This document shows, one piece after another, positions 47,787 to 59,691 of a stretch of DNA of 64,000 bases. A model generated the notes under the pieces. The model was not told the DNA's origin. It saw nothing but the letters and a program-made list of their open reading frames with translations, and did no database searches. A program made the position numbers and the translations under genes. Origin of the DNA: Siphonodentalium dalli (lineage: Eukaryota; Mollusca; Scaphopoda; Gadilida; Siphonodentaliidae). Within the stretch, counting starts at the first letter, position 1; the number at the start of each line of letters is the position of its first letter. The stretch is taken from the NCBI GenBank assembly GCA_032622095.1, contig CP136066.1:202638978-202702977 (forward strand), given 5' to 3'.

Positions 47787-48172
47787 CCCTTTACCCAACA
47801 AACCGGCCAAAACCGGCCAAATAAAGCTTCAACAGCCTAAAATATCTTCGGTCTGTCTCAATAGAACCATACAAATATGGATATCATTGGAACCGGCTCC
47901 TTGACCACATTGTGATAGTTACAGTTATGCCCTGTGCCAATGCATTCTCTTATATATGCGAGTCGACCATAGGTCGCCTCGCATATATAAGAGAATGCAT
48001 TGGCCTAAAAAAAATCTTTTTTTACCATTTTTTCTTACATTCTTTAACAATTTTATAATTTTTAATGTGTTAAGCCAATGCATTCTCTTATATATGCGAG
48101 GCGACCTATGGTCGACTCGCATATATAAGAGAATGCATTGGCACAGGGCCCTTCTGTTGGGTAAAGGGTTAA
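47783..48172. mobile_element. C-family TTAA element, copy 3
   Basis: 390 bp. TTAACCCTTTACCCAACAAA to GTTGGGTAAAGGGTTAA, with two intact shared hairpins facing each other. Nearly identical to copy 4 at 57601. Confidence 0.92.
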
Positions 48173-48347
48173 TAGTATATTATGAACTAGGCAGTTTAGT
48201 AATCTACTTACGCCACAACTCAACCACCAGTTCTCTATGTTTGATTTACCGCGTGTACTGCCTTCCAGAGCAGCTGACATACACTTAACTAACATATATA
48301 TATATGATGACAACACCCATTTGCACAAAACCCTGCTACGACATTAA

Positions 48348-48771
48348 TTAAAGGTACCCAATCCGATCAGACGATCCCCATATCATCAAGATACAACAAC
48401 AACAACATTTCTTCAAAATACGCTTTAGTTATCGGAATCGATTTATTGCAATGAAATAATGTTAAATTTCCCAAAACTTGTTATTTATCAACATTTTGTT
48501 CAACAAAATATGGCCATATTATCACTTAATTAATACTTAATTTTAGAGTTATCCATCTTCATCCGCAATTTTGTCCGAGACCTTCCGTTTGACCACGTGT
48601 TTCTGGGTCACATATTATTACACATCTCGAGAAATAACAAACTTCAAAAATCGATATCTGATCACTCTGAGCTTTGATGGGTGGGTTCCTCGACTCGATT
48701 CAAATATTTTGTACCCCCGAAGCCAAAGAAATAGTAATTTAGGAGCGTCTGATCGGAATGAGTACCTTTAA
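48348..48771. mobile_element. N-family TTAA element
   Basis: TTAAAGGTACCCAATCCGAT + CAGACG and, inverted, TTAAAGGTACTCATTCCGAT + CAGACG. It is 424 bp and non-coding. The AAAGGYAC start resembles the L-family, but the rest does not. Confidence 0.82.
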
Positions 48772-49087
48772 TACGAACAAAGAATCACACATTCTCCACC
48801 AAATGTTATCGCTACCAAATCAACCATAACCCGTATAGCATTAAGCTCTGGAATGCACCATAAAATCATGCATGTAAATATGTTCAGCTGTCATCTTGTA
48901 AAAATTTGTATCCTTAATCCCGTATATTGGCAGAGGGGCTTCATAAGATGAAAAAACTTGTGCCCCGATCCCTTTTGCATTATATGCAAATACAATATAT
49001 GTTTCAAGTCAAGTCTATTTTGCATTATGTGTAATATGTAGTTCGTGTTACTCGTTTGGATTTGGAAATAAAAATGTTTCCACTAAC

Positions 49088-49214
49088 CTCTAACTTAAGA
49101 TTGCTCGGAGCTGTTCTAGTCTGAAGATAATACTGTTCGAGTTCTTTGATATCCTCCGGTTTCTTACGCACATGTTCTTTCACGGTCCATTTAGCTATTG
49201 GAATAGCTATGCAC
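49088..49214 (-). CDS. CERS: Ceramide synthase, coding exon 2
   Basis: 127 nt. The acceptor TTTATTTCTCCAG is followed by G, completing the Lys codon from exon 60229, then 42 codons: CIAIPIAKWTVKEHVRKKPE, DIKELEQYYLQTRTAPSNLKLE (residues about 59-100). Donor GTTAGT (49087-49082), phase 0. It matches the region of ceramide synthases between the first membrane segment and the homeobox: (A)xPLA..L..K...R.PP....LE.(F/Y)YL......P. The product is an ER membrane enzyme and this part faces away from the TLC core. Confidence 0.93.
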
Positions 49215-49319
49215 CTGGAGAAATAAAAGATTATGATCACACAATTGTAACTAGGACTAAAACTTATCTTTTTCATAGGATGTTGAACAAAATAATGTGT
49301 CTTGGTTACCATGCGTATG

Positions 49320-49430
49320 TAGGAGGTGTCACCCCTCAATCTTGAATACCAGGTGACAGAGGGATGAATACTGAATACCAGGTGACAGATTGATGAATAC
49401 TGAATGCCGGTTAACAGAGAGGGGCGAATA
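49320..49430. repeat. Short GAATACTGAATACCAGGTGACAGA repeats
   Basis: Three imperfect units of about 33 bp (TTGAATACCAGGTGACAGAG / TACTGAATACCAGGTGACAG / TACTGAATGCCGGTTAACAG) lie just upstream of exon 2. Confidence 0.7.
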
Positions 49431-49647
49431 CTGAAACTAACACATGTTCATAGTGTAAACTGGAATAACACTCCCGGATTATTTGATTAAATAAAAAATG
49501 CCATATTTCTTGGGACACCCACCTTTAACATGCATATATAGGTCAGTATTCCCAGGAAATATAAAATGTCCAGATTGTTCTCAATGGTACCCTTTAGAGC
49601 TCTCGAATAGTAGACCAGTCCTTGCCATATGGCCTATGATTCATGTT

Positions 49648-50790
49648 CAGACATGTCAACCCTCCCGATTTCGGCGGGAGTCTCCCGATATTGGGCACCA
49701 TCTCCCGGGCTCCCGATCGGGAGATGGAATCTCCCGATATCACGCACCCCCGTAAATAAAAACGAGAGTGCCTACGATTGTATGGCCTATCGCTAACACA
49801 AAGTGCAGGAAGTTATCTGCTTGTTATAATCTCCGATTGCAATTAGCCCTGAGTCAATTAAACAGGTCTTCATTGTCAAAGCATGCATATCATTCGACCA
49901 CCGTAATTGCGGCGATGCATAGTAAACAAAGGCGCCATTGTTTACTGGCCGTCGCTTCAACAGGGGATTACCAAATGACTGGCGACTCAGGGATGCCAAA
50001 ACAGATTACATACGGCTATATAAGTCAGAGTGTCCGTGGAAAGTGGCAAAGTGTATGTGTTTATCGTTTAGCTATGTCGAAAAAACGTAAATGTGATTCT
50101 CCAGAAACACCTAGTAAAAAGAAGAGATATGATTGTTGAACATCCATGGCTTAAACGTAATGATCATGGACAAACGGATGCATTTTGTACTTTGTGTAGC
50201 ATTCATTTTACTATCAGCCATGGTGGAAAGAACGATGTTAGCAAACATAGTAAGACTTCAACGCACCTCGACCGTTTAAAAGAAAACAAAACCAACACCA
50301 GCGTAAAAAGTTTCTTTACCGCTACCAGAGACGACATTTCGCAACATACCATCAGTGCAGAAGTCAAGTTTGCGAACTTTGTAGCAGAAAATAACATTCC
50401 ATTTGCAGTAGCTGATCATTTCACTAAACTGTGTAAAGCGATGTTTCCTGACAGTAACATCGCCAGTCATTATTCATGTGCACGGACAAAAATAACAATG
50501 ATTACGAAACGAGTCATAGCTCCATCGTTGAACAAGGCAGTCGTAAACAAATGCCAATCACAACAGTTTTCACTTCTGATAGATGAATCCAATGACTATG
50601 GCTCTGAAAAACAGTTAGTTATTCTGGTGCGCCTTGTTGATGATAAACAGGGCAAGGCAGTGACAAGATTTCATGATATGCCAGTGTGTAATGTGGGAAC
50701 TGGCAAGACAATTTTCGAAGCAGTGGATAAAGCGCTCAGTGACCGTGGTTTGAATCATGTTATCAGTCATTATTATATGCAATTATAAAT
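49648..50790 (+). mobile_element. Second hAT copy, 3' part lost at a satellite border
   Basis: It starts CAGACATGTCAACCCTCCCG, closely matching the inner-sense end of the 20523-22720 element (CAGACTTGTTTACCCTCCCG). It has the same CTCCCG/CGGGAG subterminal motifs. The coding strand is plus. The element stops shortly before the satellite; no right end or target duplication was found at 57.45 kb. Confidence 0.85.
50074..50788 (+). pseudogene. hAT transposase N-terminal half, frameshifted and truncated
   Basis: It starts MSKKRKCDSPETPSKKKRYD at 50074. A roughly 25-bp deletion then shifts the frame (stop after RYDC). The other frame continues VEHPWLKRNDHGQ with the BED finger (CTLC, KHSKTSTH) and LLIDESNDYG. 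In this copy the segment LLIDESNDYGSEKQLVILV is uninterrupted, whereas the 21.7-kb copy has a stop and frameshift there. The coding part ends at ISHYYMQL*, before the dimerisation domain. By eye the two copies are clearly related but well diverged, so they represent different insertions. Confidence 0.88.
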
Positions 50791-50825
50791 AATGGTCGAT
50801 CTTGATAATGTGGCACAAATAGGTC

Positions 50826-53800
50826 GAACACCGGCCTGTACCAGTCATCTTAGTAAGGGAAGCGAACACCGGCCTGTACCTGTCATCTCAGTAACACTGG
50901 CCTGTACCAGTCATCTCAGTAACACCGGCATGTACCAGTCATCTCAGTAAGGGAAGTCGGGCATGGAACACCGGCCTGTACAAGTCATCTCAGTAAGGGA
51001 AGTCGGGCATGGAACACCGGCCTGTACCAGTCATCTCAGTAAGGGAAGTCGGGCATGGAACACCGGCCTGTACCAGTCATCTCAGTAAGGGAAGTCAGGC
51101 ATGGAACACCGGCCTGTACCAGTCATCTCAGTAAGGGAAGTCAGGCATGAACACCGGCCTGTACCAGTCATCTCAGTAAGGGAAGTCAGGCATGAACACC
51201 GGCCTGTACCAGTCATCTCAGTAAGGGAAGTCGGGCATGGAACACCGGCCTGTACCAGTCATCTCAGCAAGGGAAGTCAGGCATGGAACACCGGCCTGTA
51301 CCAGTCATCTCAGTAAGGGAAGTCGGGCATAGAACACCGGCCTGTACCAGTCATCTCAGTAAGGGGAGTCGGGCATGGAACACCGGCCTGTACCAGTCAT
51401 CTCAGTAAGGGAAGTCGGGCATGGAACACCGGCCTGTACCAGTCATCTCAGTAAGGGAAGTCAGGCATGGAACACCGGCCTGTACCAGTCATCTCAGTAA
51501 GGGAAGAGAACACCGGCCTGTACCAGTCATCTCAGTAAGGGAAGGCGGGCATGGAACACAGGCCGGTAACAGTCATCTCAGTAAGGGAAGGCGGGCATGG
51601 AACACAGGCCGGTAACAGTCATCTCAGTAAGGGGAGTCGGGCACGGAACACCGGCCTGTATCAGTCATCTCAGTAAGGGGAGTCGGCATGGAACACCCGC
51701 CTGAACCAGTCATCTCAGTAAGGGAAGTCGGGCATGGAACACTGGCCTGTACCAGTCATCTCAGTAAGGGAAGCGAACAACTGCCTGTACCAGTCATCTC
51801 AGTAAGGGAAGCGAACACCGGCCTGTACCAGTCATCTCAGTAAGGGGAGTCGGGCATGGAACACCGGCCTGTACCAGTCATCTCAGTAAGGGAAGTCGGG
51901 CATGGAACACCGGCCTGTACCAGTCATCTCAGTAAGGGAAGCGAACACCGGCCTGTACCAGTCATCTCAGTAAGGGGAGTCGGGCATGGAACACCGGCCT
52001 GTACCAGTCATCTCAGTAAGGGAAGTCGGGCATGGAACACCGGCCTGTACCAGTCATCTCAGTAAGGGAAGCGAACACCGGCCTGAACCAGTCATCTCAG
52101 TAAGGGAAGTCGGGCATGGAACACTGGCCTGTACCAGTCATCTCAGTAAGGGAAGCGAACACCGGCCTGTACAAGTCATCTCAGTAAGGGAAGCGAACAC
52201 CGACCTGTACCAGTCATCTCAGTAAGGGGAGTCGGGCATGGAACACCGGCCTGTACCAGTCATCTCAGTAAGGGGAGTCGGGCATGGAACACCGGCCTGT
52301 ACCAGTCATCTCAGTAAGGGAAGTCGGGCATGGAACACCGGCCTGTACCAGTCATCTCAGTAAGGGAAGCGGACACCGGCCTGTACCAGTCATCTCAGTA
52401 AGGGGAGTCGGGCATGGAACACCGGCCTGTACCAGTCATCTCAGTAAGGGAAGTCGGGCATGGAACACCGGCCTGTACCAGTCATCTCAGTAAGTGAAGT
52501 CAGGCATGGAACACCGGCCTGTACCAGTCATCTCAGTAAGGGAAGAGAACACCGGCCTGTACCAGTCATCTCAGTAAGGGGAGTCGGACATGGAACACCG
52601 GCCTGTACCAGTCATCTCAGTAAGGGAAGCGAACACCGGCCTGTACCAGTCATCTCAGTAAGGGGAGTCGGGCATGGAACACCGGCCTGTACCAGTCATC
52701 TCAGTAAGGGAAGTCGGGCATGGAACACCGGCCTGTACCAGTCATCTCAGTAAGTGAAGTCAGGCATGGAACACCGGCCTGTACCAGTCATCTCAGTAAG
52801 GGAAGCGAACACCGGCCTGTACCAGTCATCTCAGTAAGGGGAGTCGGACATGGAACACCGGCCTGTACCAGTCATCTCAGTAAGGGAAGTCGGGCATGGA
52901 ACACCGGCCTGTACCAGTCATCTCAGTAAGGGGAGTCGGGCATGGAACACCGGCCTGTGCCAGTCATCTCAGTAAGGGAAGTCAGGCATGGAACACGGCC
53001 TGTACCAGTCATCTCAGTAAGGGAAGTCAGGCATGGAACACCGGCCTGTACCAGTCATCTCAGTAAGGGAAGCGAACACCGGCCTGTACCAGTCATCTCA
53101 GTAAGGGGAGTCTGGCATGGAACACCGGCCTGTACCAGTCATCTCAGTAAGGGAAGTCGGGCATGGAACACCGGCCTGTACCAGTCATCTCAGTAAGGGA
53201 AGTCGGGCATGGAACACCGGCCTGTACCAGTCATCTCAGTAAGGGAAGTCAGGCATGGAACACCGGCCTGTACCAGTCATCTCAGTAAGGGAAGTTGGGC
53301 ACGGAACACCGGCCTGTACCAGTCATCTCAGTAAGGGAAGTCGGGCATGGAACACCGGCCTGTACCAGTCATCTCAGTAAGGGGAGTCGGGCATGGAACA
53401 CCGGCCTGTACCAGTCATCTCAGTAAGGGAAGTCCGGCATGGAACACCGGCCTGTACCAGTCATCTCAGTAAGGGAAGTCGGGCATGGAACACCGACCTG
53501 TACCAGTCATCTCAGTAAGGGAAGTCAGGCATGGAACACCGGCCTGTACCAGTCATCTCAGTAAGGGAAGTCGGGCATGGAACACCGGCCTGTACCAGTC
53601 ATCTCAGCGAGGGAAGTCAGGCATGGAACACCGGCCTGTACCAGTCATCTCAGTAAGGGAAGCGAACAGCGGCCTGTACCAGTCATCTCAGTAAGGGAAG
53701 GCGGGCATGGAACACAGGCCGGTAACAGTCATCTCAGTAAGGGGAGTCGGGCACGGAACACCGGCCTGTATCAGTCATCTCAGTAAGGGGAGTCGGCATG

Positions 53801-56800
53801 GAACACCGGCCTGAACCAGTCATCTCAGTAAGGGAAGTCGGGCATGGAACACTGGCCTGTACCAGTCATCTCAGTAAGGGAAGCGAACACCGGCCTGTAC
53901 TAGTCATCTCAGTAAGGGAAGCGAACACCGGCCTGTACCAGTCATCTCAGTAAGGGGAGTCGGGCATGGAACACCGGCCTGTACCAGTCATCTCAGTAAG
54001 GGAAGTCGGGCATGGAACACCGGCCTGTACCAGTCATCTCAGTAAGGGAAGCGAACACTGGCCTGTACAAGTCATCTCAGTAAGGGGAGTCGGGCATGGA
54101 ACACCGGCCTGTACCAGTCATCTCAGTAAGGGAAGTCGGGCATGGAACACCGGCCTGTACCAGTCATCTCAGTAAGGGAAGCGAACACCGGCCTGAACCA
54201 GTCATCTCAGTAAGGGAAGTCGGGCATGGAACACTGGCCTGTACCAGTCATCTCAGTAAGGGAAGCGAACACCGGCCTGTACCAGTCATCTCAGTAAAGG
54301 AAGCGAACACCGACCTGTACCAGTCATCTCAGTAAGGGGAGTCGGGCATGGAACACCGGCCTGTACCAGTCATCTCAGTAAGGGGAGTCGGGCATGGAAC
54401 ACCGGCCTGTACCAGTCATCTCAGTAATGGAAGTCGGGCATGGAACACCGGCCTGTACCAGTCATCTCAGTAAGGGAAGCGAACACCGGCCTGTACCAGT
54501 CATCTCAGTAAGGGGAGTCGGGCATGGAACACCGGCCTGTACCAGTCATCTCAGTAAGGGAAGTCGGGCATGGAACACCGGCCTGTACCAGTCATCTCAG
54601 TAAGTGAAGTCAGGCATGGAACACCGGCCTGTACCAGTCATCTCAGTAAGGGAAGCGAACACCGGCCTGTACCAGTCATCTCAGTAAGGGGAGTCGGACA
54701 TGGAACACTGGCCTGTACCAGTCATCTCAGAAAGGGAAGCGAACACCGGCCTGTACCAGTCATCTCAGTAAGGGGAGTCGGGCATGGAACACCGGCCTGT
54801 ACCAGTCATCTCAGTAAGGGAAGTCGGGCATGGAACACCGGCCTGTACCAGTCATCTCAGTAAGGGAAGTCAGGCATGGAACACCGGCCTGTACCAGTCA
54901 TCTCAGTAAGTGAAGTCAGGCATGGAACACAAGCCTGTACCAGTCATCTCAGTAAGGGAAGTCAGGCATGGAACACCGGCCTGTACCAGTCATCTCAGTA
55001 AGTGAAGTCAGGCATGGAACACCGGCCTGTACCAGTCATCTCAGTAAGGGAAGCAAACACCGGCCTGTACCAGTCATCTCAGTAAGGGGAGTCAGGCATG
55101 GAACACCGGCCTGTACTAGTCATCTCAGTAAGGGAAGTCGGGCATGGAACACCGGCCTGTACCAGTCATCTCAGTAAGGGAAGTCGGGCATGGAACACTG
55201 GCCTGTACCAGTCATCTCAGTAAGGGAAGTCAGGCATGGAACACCGGCCTGTACCAGTCATCTCAGTAAGGGAAGTCGGGCATGGAACACCGGCCTGTAC
55301 CAGTCATCTCAGTAAGGGAAGTTGGGCATGGAACACCGGCCTGTACCAGTCATCTCAGCAAGAGAAGTCAGGCATGGAACACCGGCCTGTACCAGTCATC
55401 TCAGTAAGGGAAGCGAACACCGGCCTGTACCAGTCATCTCAGTAAGGGAAGTCGGGCATGGAACACCGGCCTGTAACAGTCATCTCAGTAAGGGGAGTCG
55501 GGCATGGAACACCGGCCTGTAACAGTCATCTCAGTAAGGGGAGTCGGGCATGGAACACCGGCCTGAACCAGTCATCTCAGTAAGGGAAGTCGGGCATGGA
55601 ACACTGGCCTGTACCAGTCATCTCAGTAAGGGAAGCGAACACCGGCCTGTACCAGTCATCTCAGTAAGGGAAGTGAACACCGGCCTGTACCAGTCATCTC
55701 AGTAAGGGGAGTCGGGCATGGAACACCGGCATGTACCAGTCATCTCAGTAAGGGAAGTCAGGCATGGAAAACCGGCCTGTACCAGTCATCTCAGTAAGTG
55801 AAGTCAGGCATGGAACACCGGCCTGTACCAGTCATCTCAGTAAGGGAAGTCAGGCATGGAACACCGGCCTGTACCAGTCATCTCAGTAAGTGAAGTCAGG
55901 CATGGAACACCGGCCTGTACCAGTCATCTCAGTAAGGGAAGCGAACACCGGCCTGTACCAGTCATCTCAGTAAGGGGAGTCAGGCATGGAACACCGGCCT
56001 GTACCAGTCATCTCTGTAAGGGAAGTCGGGCATGGAACACCGGCCTGTACCAGTCATCTCAGTAAGGGAAGTCGGGCATGGAACACCGGCCTGTACCAGT
56101 CATCTCAGTAAGGGAAGTCAGGCATGGAACACCGGCCTGTACCAGTCATCTCAGTAAGGGAAGTCAGGCATGGAACACCAGCCTGTACCAGTCATCTCAG
56201 TAAGGGAAGTCGGGCATGGAACACCGGCCTGTACCAGTCATCTCAGTAAGGGGAGTCGGGCATGGAACACCGGCCTGTACCAGTCATCTTAGTAAGGGAA
56301 GTCGGGCATGGAACACCGGCATGTACCAGTCATCTCAGTAAGGGAAGTTGGGCATGGAACACCGGCCTGTACCAGTCATCTCAGCAAGAGAAGTCAGGCA
56401 TGGAACACCGGCCTGTACCAGTCATCTCAGTAAGGGAAGCGAACACCGGCCTGTACCAGTCATCTCAGTAAGGGAAGTCGGGCATGGAACACCGGCCTGT
56501 AACAGTCATCTCAGTAAGGGGAGTCGGGCATGGAACACCGGCCTGTAACAGTCATCTCAGTAAGGGGAGTCGGGCATGGAACACCGGCCTGAACCAGTCA
56601 TCTCAGTAAGGGAAGTCGGGCATGGAACACTGGCCTGTACCAGTCATCTCAGTAAGGGAAGCGAACACCGGCCTGTACCAGTCATCTCAGTAAGGGAAGT
56701 GAACACCGGCCTGTACCAGTCATCTCAGTAAGGGGAGTCGGGCATGGAACACCGGCATGTACCAGTCATCTCAGTAAGGGAAGTCGGGCATGGAACACCG

Positions 56801-57446
56801 GCCTGTACCAGTCATCTCAGTAAGGGAAGCGAACACCGGCCTGTACCAGTCATCTCAGTGAGGGAAGCTAACACCGGCCTGTACCAGTCATCTCAGTAAG
56901 GGAAGCGAACACCAGCCTGTACCAGTCATCTCAGTAAGGGGAGTCGGGCATGGAACACCGGCCTGTACCAGTCATCTCAGTAAGGGAAGTCGGGCATGGA
57001 ACACCGGCCTGTACCAGTCATCTGAGTAAGGGAAGTCTAGCATGGAACACCGGCCTGTACCAGTCATCTCAGTAAGGGGAGTCGGGCATGGAACACCGGC
57101 CTGTACCAGTTATCTCAGTAAGGGAAGTCGGGCATGGAACAACGGCCTGTACCAGTCATCTCAGTAAGGGAAGTCGGGCATGGAACACCGGCCTGTACCA
57201 GTCATCTCAGTAAGGGAAGTCGGGCATGGAACACCGGCCTGTACCAGTCATCTCAGTGAGGGAAGCGAACACCGGCCTGTACCAGTCATCTAAGTAAGGG
57301 AAGCGAACACCGGCCTGTACCAGTCATCTCAGTAAGGGAAGTCGGGCATGGAACACCGGCCTGTACCAGTCATCTCAGTAAGGGAAGTCGGGCATGGAAC
57401 ACCGGCCTGTACCAGTCATCTCAGTAATGGAAGTTGGGCACGGAAC
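50826..57446. repeat. 6.6-kb satellite of 46-bp and 38-bp units with higher-order structure
   Basis: The long unit is GGAAGTCGGGCATGGAACAC + CGGCCTGTACCAGTCATCTC + AGTAAG (46 bp). The short unit lacks eight bases in GTCGGGCATG and reads GGAAGCGAACACC... (38 bp). I estimate nearly 150 units. Variants (TCAGGC, GGGGAGTC, AGTGAAGTC, GTAACAG) occur in ordered blocks. Blocks recur 2110 bp apart (51586 to at least 52753 against 53696 to 54863) and 1026 bp apart (55236-55522 against 56262-56548). Every 46-bp unit has TAA in one frame, so the many 65-97-codon ORFs are a by-product of the period. Confidence 0.96.
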
Positions 57447-57600
57447 AAGCCCGTCGCGAAGCATATCACACCACGGGTATTCTTAGGTTATGCAGAACAT
57501 ATACAATTGAACAAGTGCGGGAGCTGATAGGGTACCACAGCTCCTCATCAGGACTTAACTTCACAGCACTCTTTGTTTTCCTTGTTATATCCCTCAACTT

Positions 57601-58000
57601 TTAACCCTTTACCCAACAAACCGGCCAAAACCGGCCAAATAAAGCTTCAACAGCCTAAAATATCTTCGGTCTGTCTCAATAGAACCATACAAATATGGAT
57701 ATCATTGGAACCGGCTCATTGACCACATTGTGATGGTAACAGTTATGCCCTGTGCCAATGCATTCTCTTATATATGCGAGTCGACCATAGGTCGCCTCGC
57801 ATATATAAGAGAATGCATTGGCCTAAAAAAAATCTTTTTTTAACACTTTTTACCATTTTTTCTTACATTCTTTAACAATTTTATAATTTTTAATGTGTTA
57901 AGCCAATGCATTCTCTTATATATGCGAGGCCGCCTATGGTCGACTCGCATATATAAGAGAATGCATTGGCACAGGGCCCTTCTGTTGGGTAAAGGGTTAA
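57601..58000. mobile_element. C-family TTAA element, copy 4
   Basis: 400 bp, TTAA to TTAA, with two shared hairpins. The right hairpin has GGCCGCCTATGG instead of GGCGACCTATGG. It starts about 155 bp after the satellite ends. Confidence 0.92.
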
Positions 58001-59455
58001 GCAATGTTAAACACATATGATGGTCCCTCTCAGTTCAGTTTCAAAGTTCTGCCCGATTACTTTAAAACCATGGCCAGAATCCCCAAAAGAAGTTTTCGGC
58101 ACAATTCCACACTGCATACTTTAAAATGAATTTGACATGCCTCATAAGATACTGGGACACCAGAATATAATATGTAGTTGATGGTTGATTAAGTTGCATG
58201 TTTATTAACCAAGTCAGTCACACTTCGCTACATTTTCGGAACAGCAGAGAATGTTTGGGATATGTTTGAAAATTTATTTTTTGTCAAATTTGATTGTCAT
58301 TTTGGAAGCCATCTTGAGTAATTTGGTATGTAAATACCTCAGTTTGACACATTTAAGATATATAAAAACATTAAACACCTTTCAAACCAAAGATAATTAC
58401 ATTTTACTTGGAAAAATGGTTCAAACGTGAAAAGTGAATTTTTGCCGATATTTATGTCAAGGTTGTGAGAGAAAAATCAAAGATGCATCAGTGATGTTAG
58501 TATTCAATGCACAGAAGACAAACTAGTTAATTTATACATTAACCACAACTTGTAAGCGATCGAAGGGCACGCTGTGGCAATATCTGCAATTTTCCATATT
58601 TTGACGGCCATTTTGAGCCAACAATTTAATGTCAATTTTGGTTACAATAAGTTGGAATATACATGGGTAGTGGTATGCATCATTTATATTACACAGTTCT
58701 GCTCATTTCTTGATGAAATATAACTAGAGTCCAAATTGAGAATTTGATGCCGCATTCTGTAAAATAAAAATTTTGAGGAATCGGAAGGGGATAGGATCCC
58801 AAGAATTGCATGTTTCATTGCTCCGAAAATCAGTTCAAAAATACAAAATAAAGTCACTATTCTCAACCAGTTACAAACAGCGGAATCTGATCTAGTAGAT
58901 ATTAGTGAAAAAACGTCATATTTCCCACTTCTGGTGGCCATTTTGGCGGCCATCTTGGATGGGGAGTTCCAATTTTGCCCTACAAAGTTAGCATTATATG
59001 TCTTAGCTTCCCAAAATATATATACAGTTGTATACATTTGACAAGATTTTCCAGCTATAATTTGCATCAAAGTGACTTGGTGCCTGGTCTTATACATGGT
59101 GGGCACCAGCTTGTCTGGTGTCTACATGGTCACATTTTGTTCGTGTTACATCGCTTAAAAGTTGGGGGACATAACAAGTAAGAAAATGAGTGGGCGAGGT
59201 TAAGTCCTGGGGGTACAGTGGTACCATATCAGCTGTCAGACTGTCAGCTGCCATGACATCAGTCTAACCACCTGTAGAGTGATATACTCAGCTGTATTAG
59301 TTTTTCAAATTTTGTTAACTTTAAAAAAAATAAAAATTATTATTTTTAAAAAAATATTTGAATATTACATTTTTTTTTTTCATTTTTTTTTTCTTACATT
59401 GAGCAAGGAATTCAATCTAATTTTTTTTTATTTTTTTTTATTTAAGAGTGAATAT
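58001..59455. other. Intron 1, no recognised gene
   Basis: A 140-codon minus-strand ORF (58684-59106) has no recognisable domain. CATTTTGGCGGCCATCTTGG-like phrases are common in intronic repeats of such genomes. No exon with a family match was found. Confidence 0.5.
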
Positions 59456-59672
59456 TTTTTCGAAAAAGGGCTATAACTCAGTTAAAAATAGCCGGATCAA
59501 ACCCATATTCGAACTCGATCTGTCTTTTGTACTGATAAATTCATATACAAAACTTGGTTCCTATCAGATAGAAAATATTTTAGTTATCGCACCATGCGTA
59601 AAGTGTCTACAGACAGACGGACGGACGGACTAACGACGACACTATGTTTACCATACTATAGTATGGGTAAAC
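59456..59672. repeat. Repeat with (ACGG)n and terminal hairpin, type 2, copy 3
   Basis: CGAAAAAGGGCTATAACTCA, CGGATCAAACCCATATTCGA, GTGTCTACAGACAGACGGAC and the pair TGTTTACCATACTATAGTAT...GTAAACA. It is shorter than the copies at 28.9 and 38.3 kb and lies 20 bp from the duplicated exon's donor. Confidence 0.8.
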
Positions 59673-59691
59673 ATAAAAATGAATTCCATAC

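Noticed and set aside
50826-57446. Many 64-97-codon ORFs starting MEHRPVPVISV across the array, as a repeat protein
   Set aside because: They arise from the 46-bp period, which changes frame each unit and meets TAA every third frame. They have no constant frame and no splice logic.
50826-57446. CRISPR-like array
   Set aside because: Units are contiguous tandem repeats without unique spacers, in a eukaryotic intron. The same applies to the 49-, 82- and 41-bp arrays.
58684-59106. 140-codon minus-strand ORF
   Set aside because: No motif and no splice context, and similar phrases (GGCCATTTTGGCGGCCATCTT) are common repeat text.
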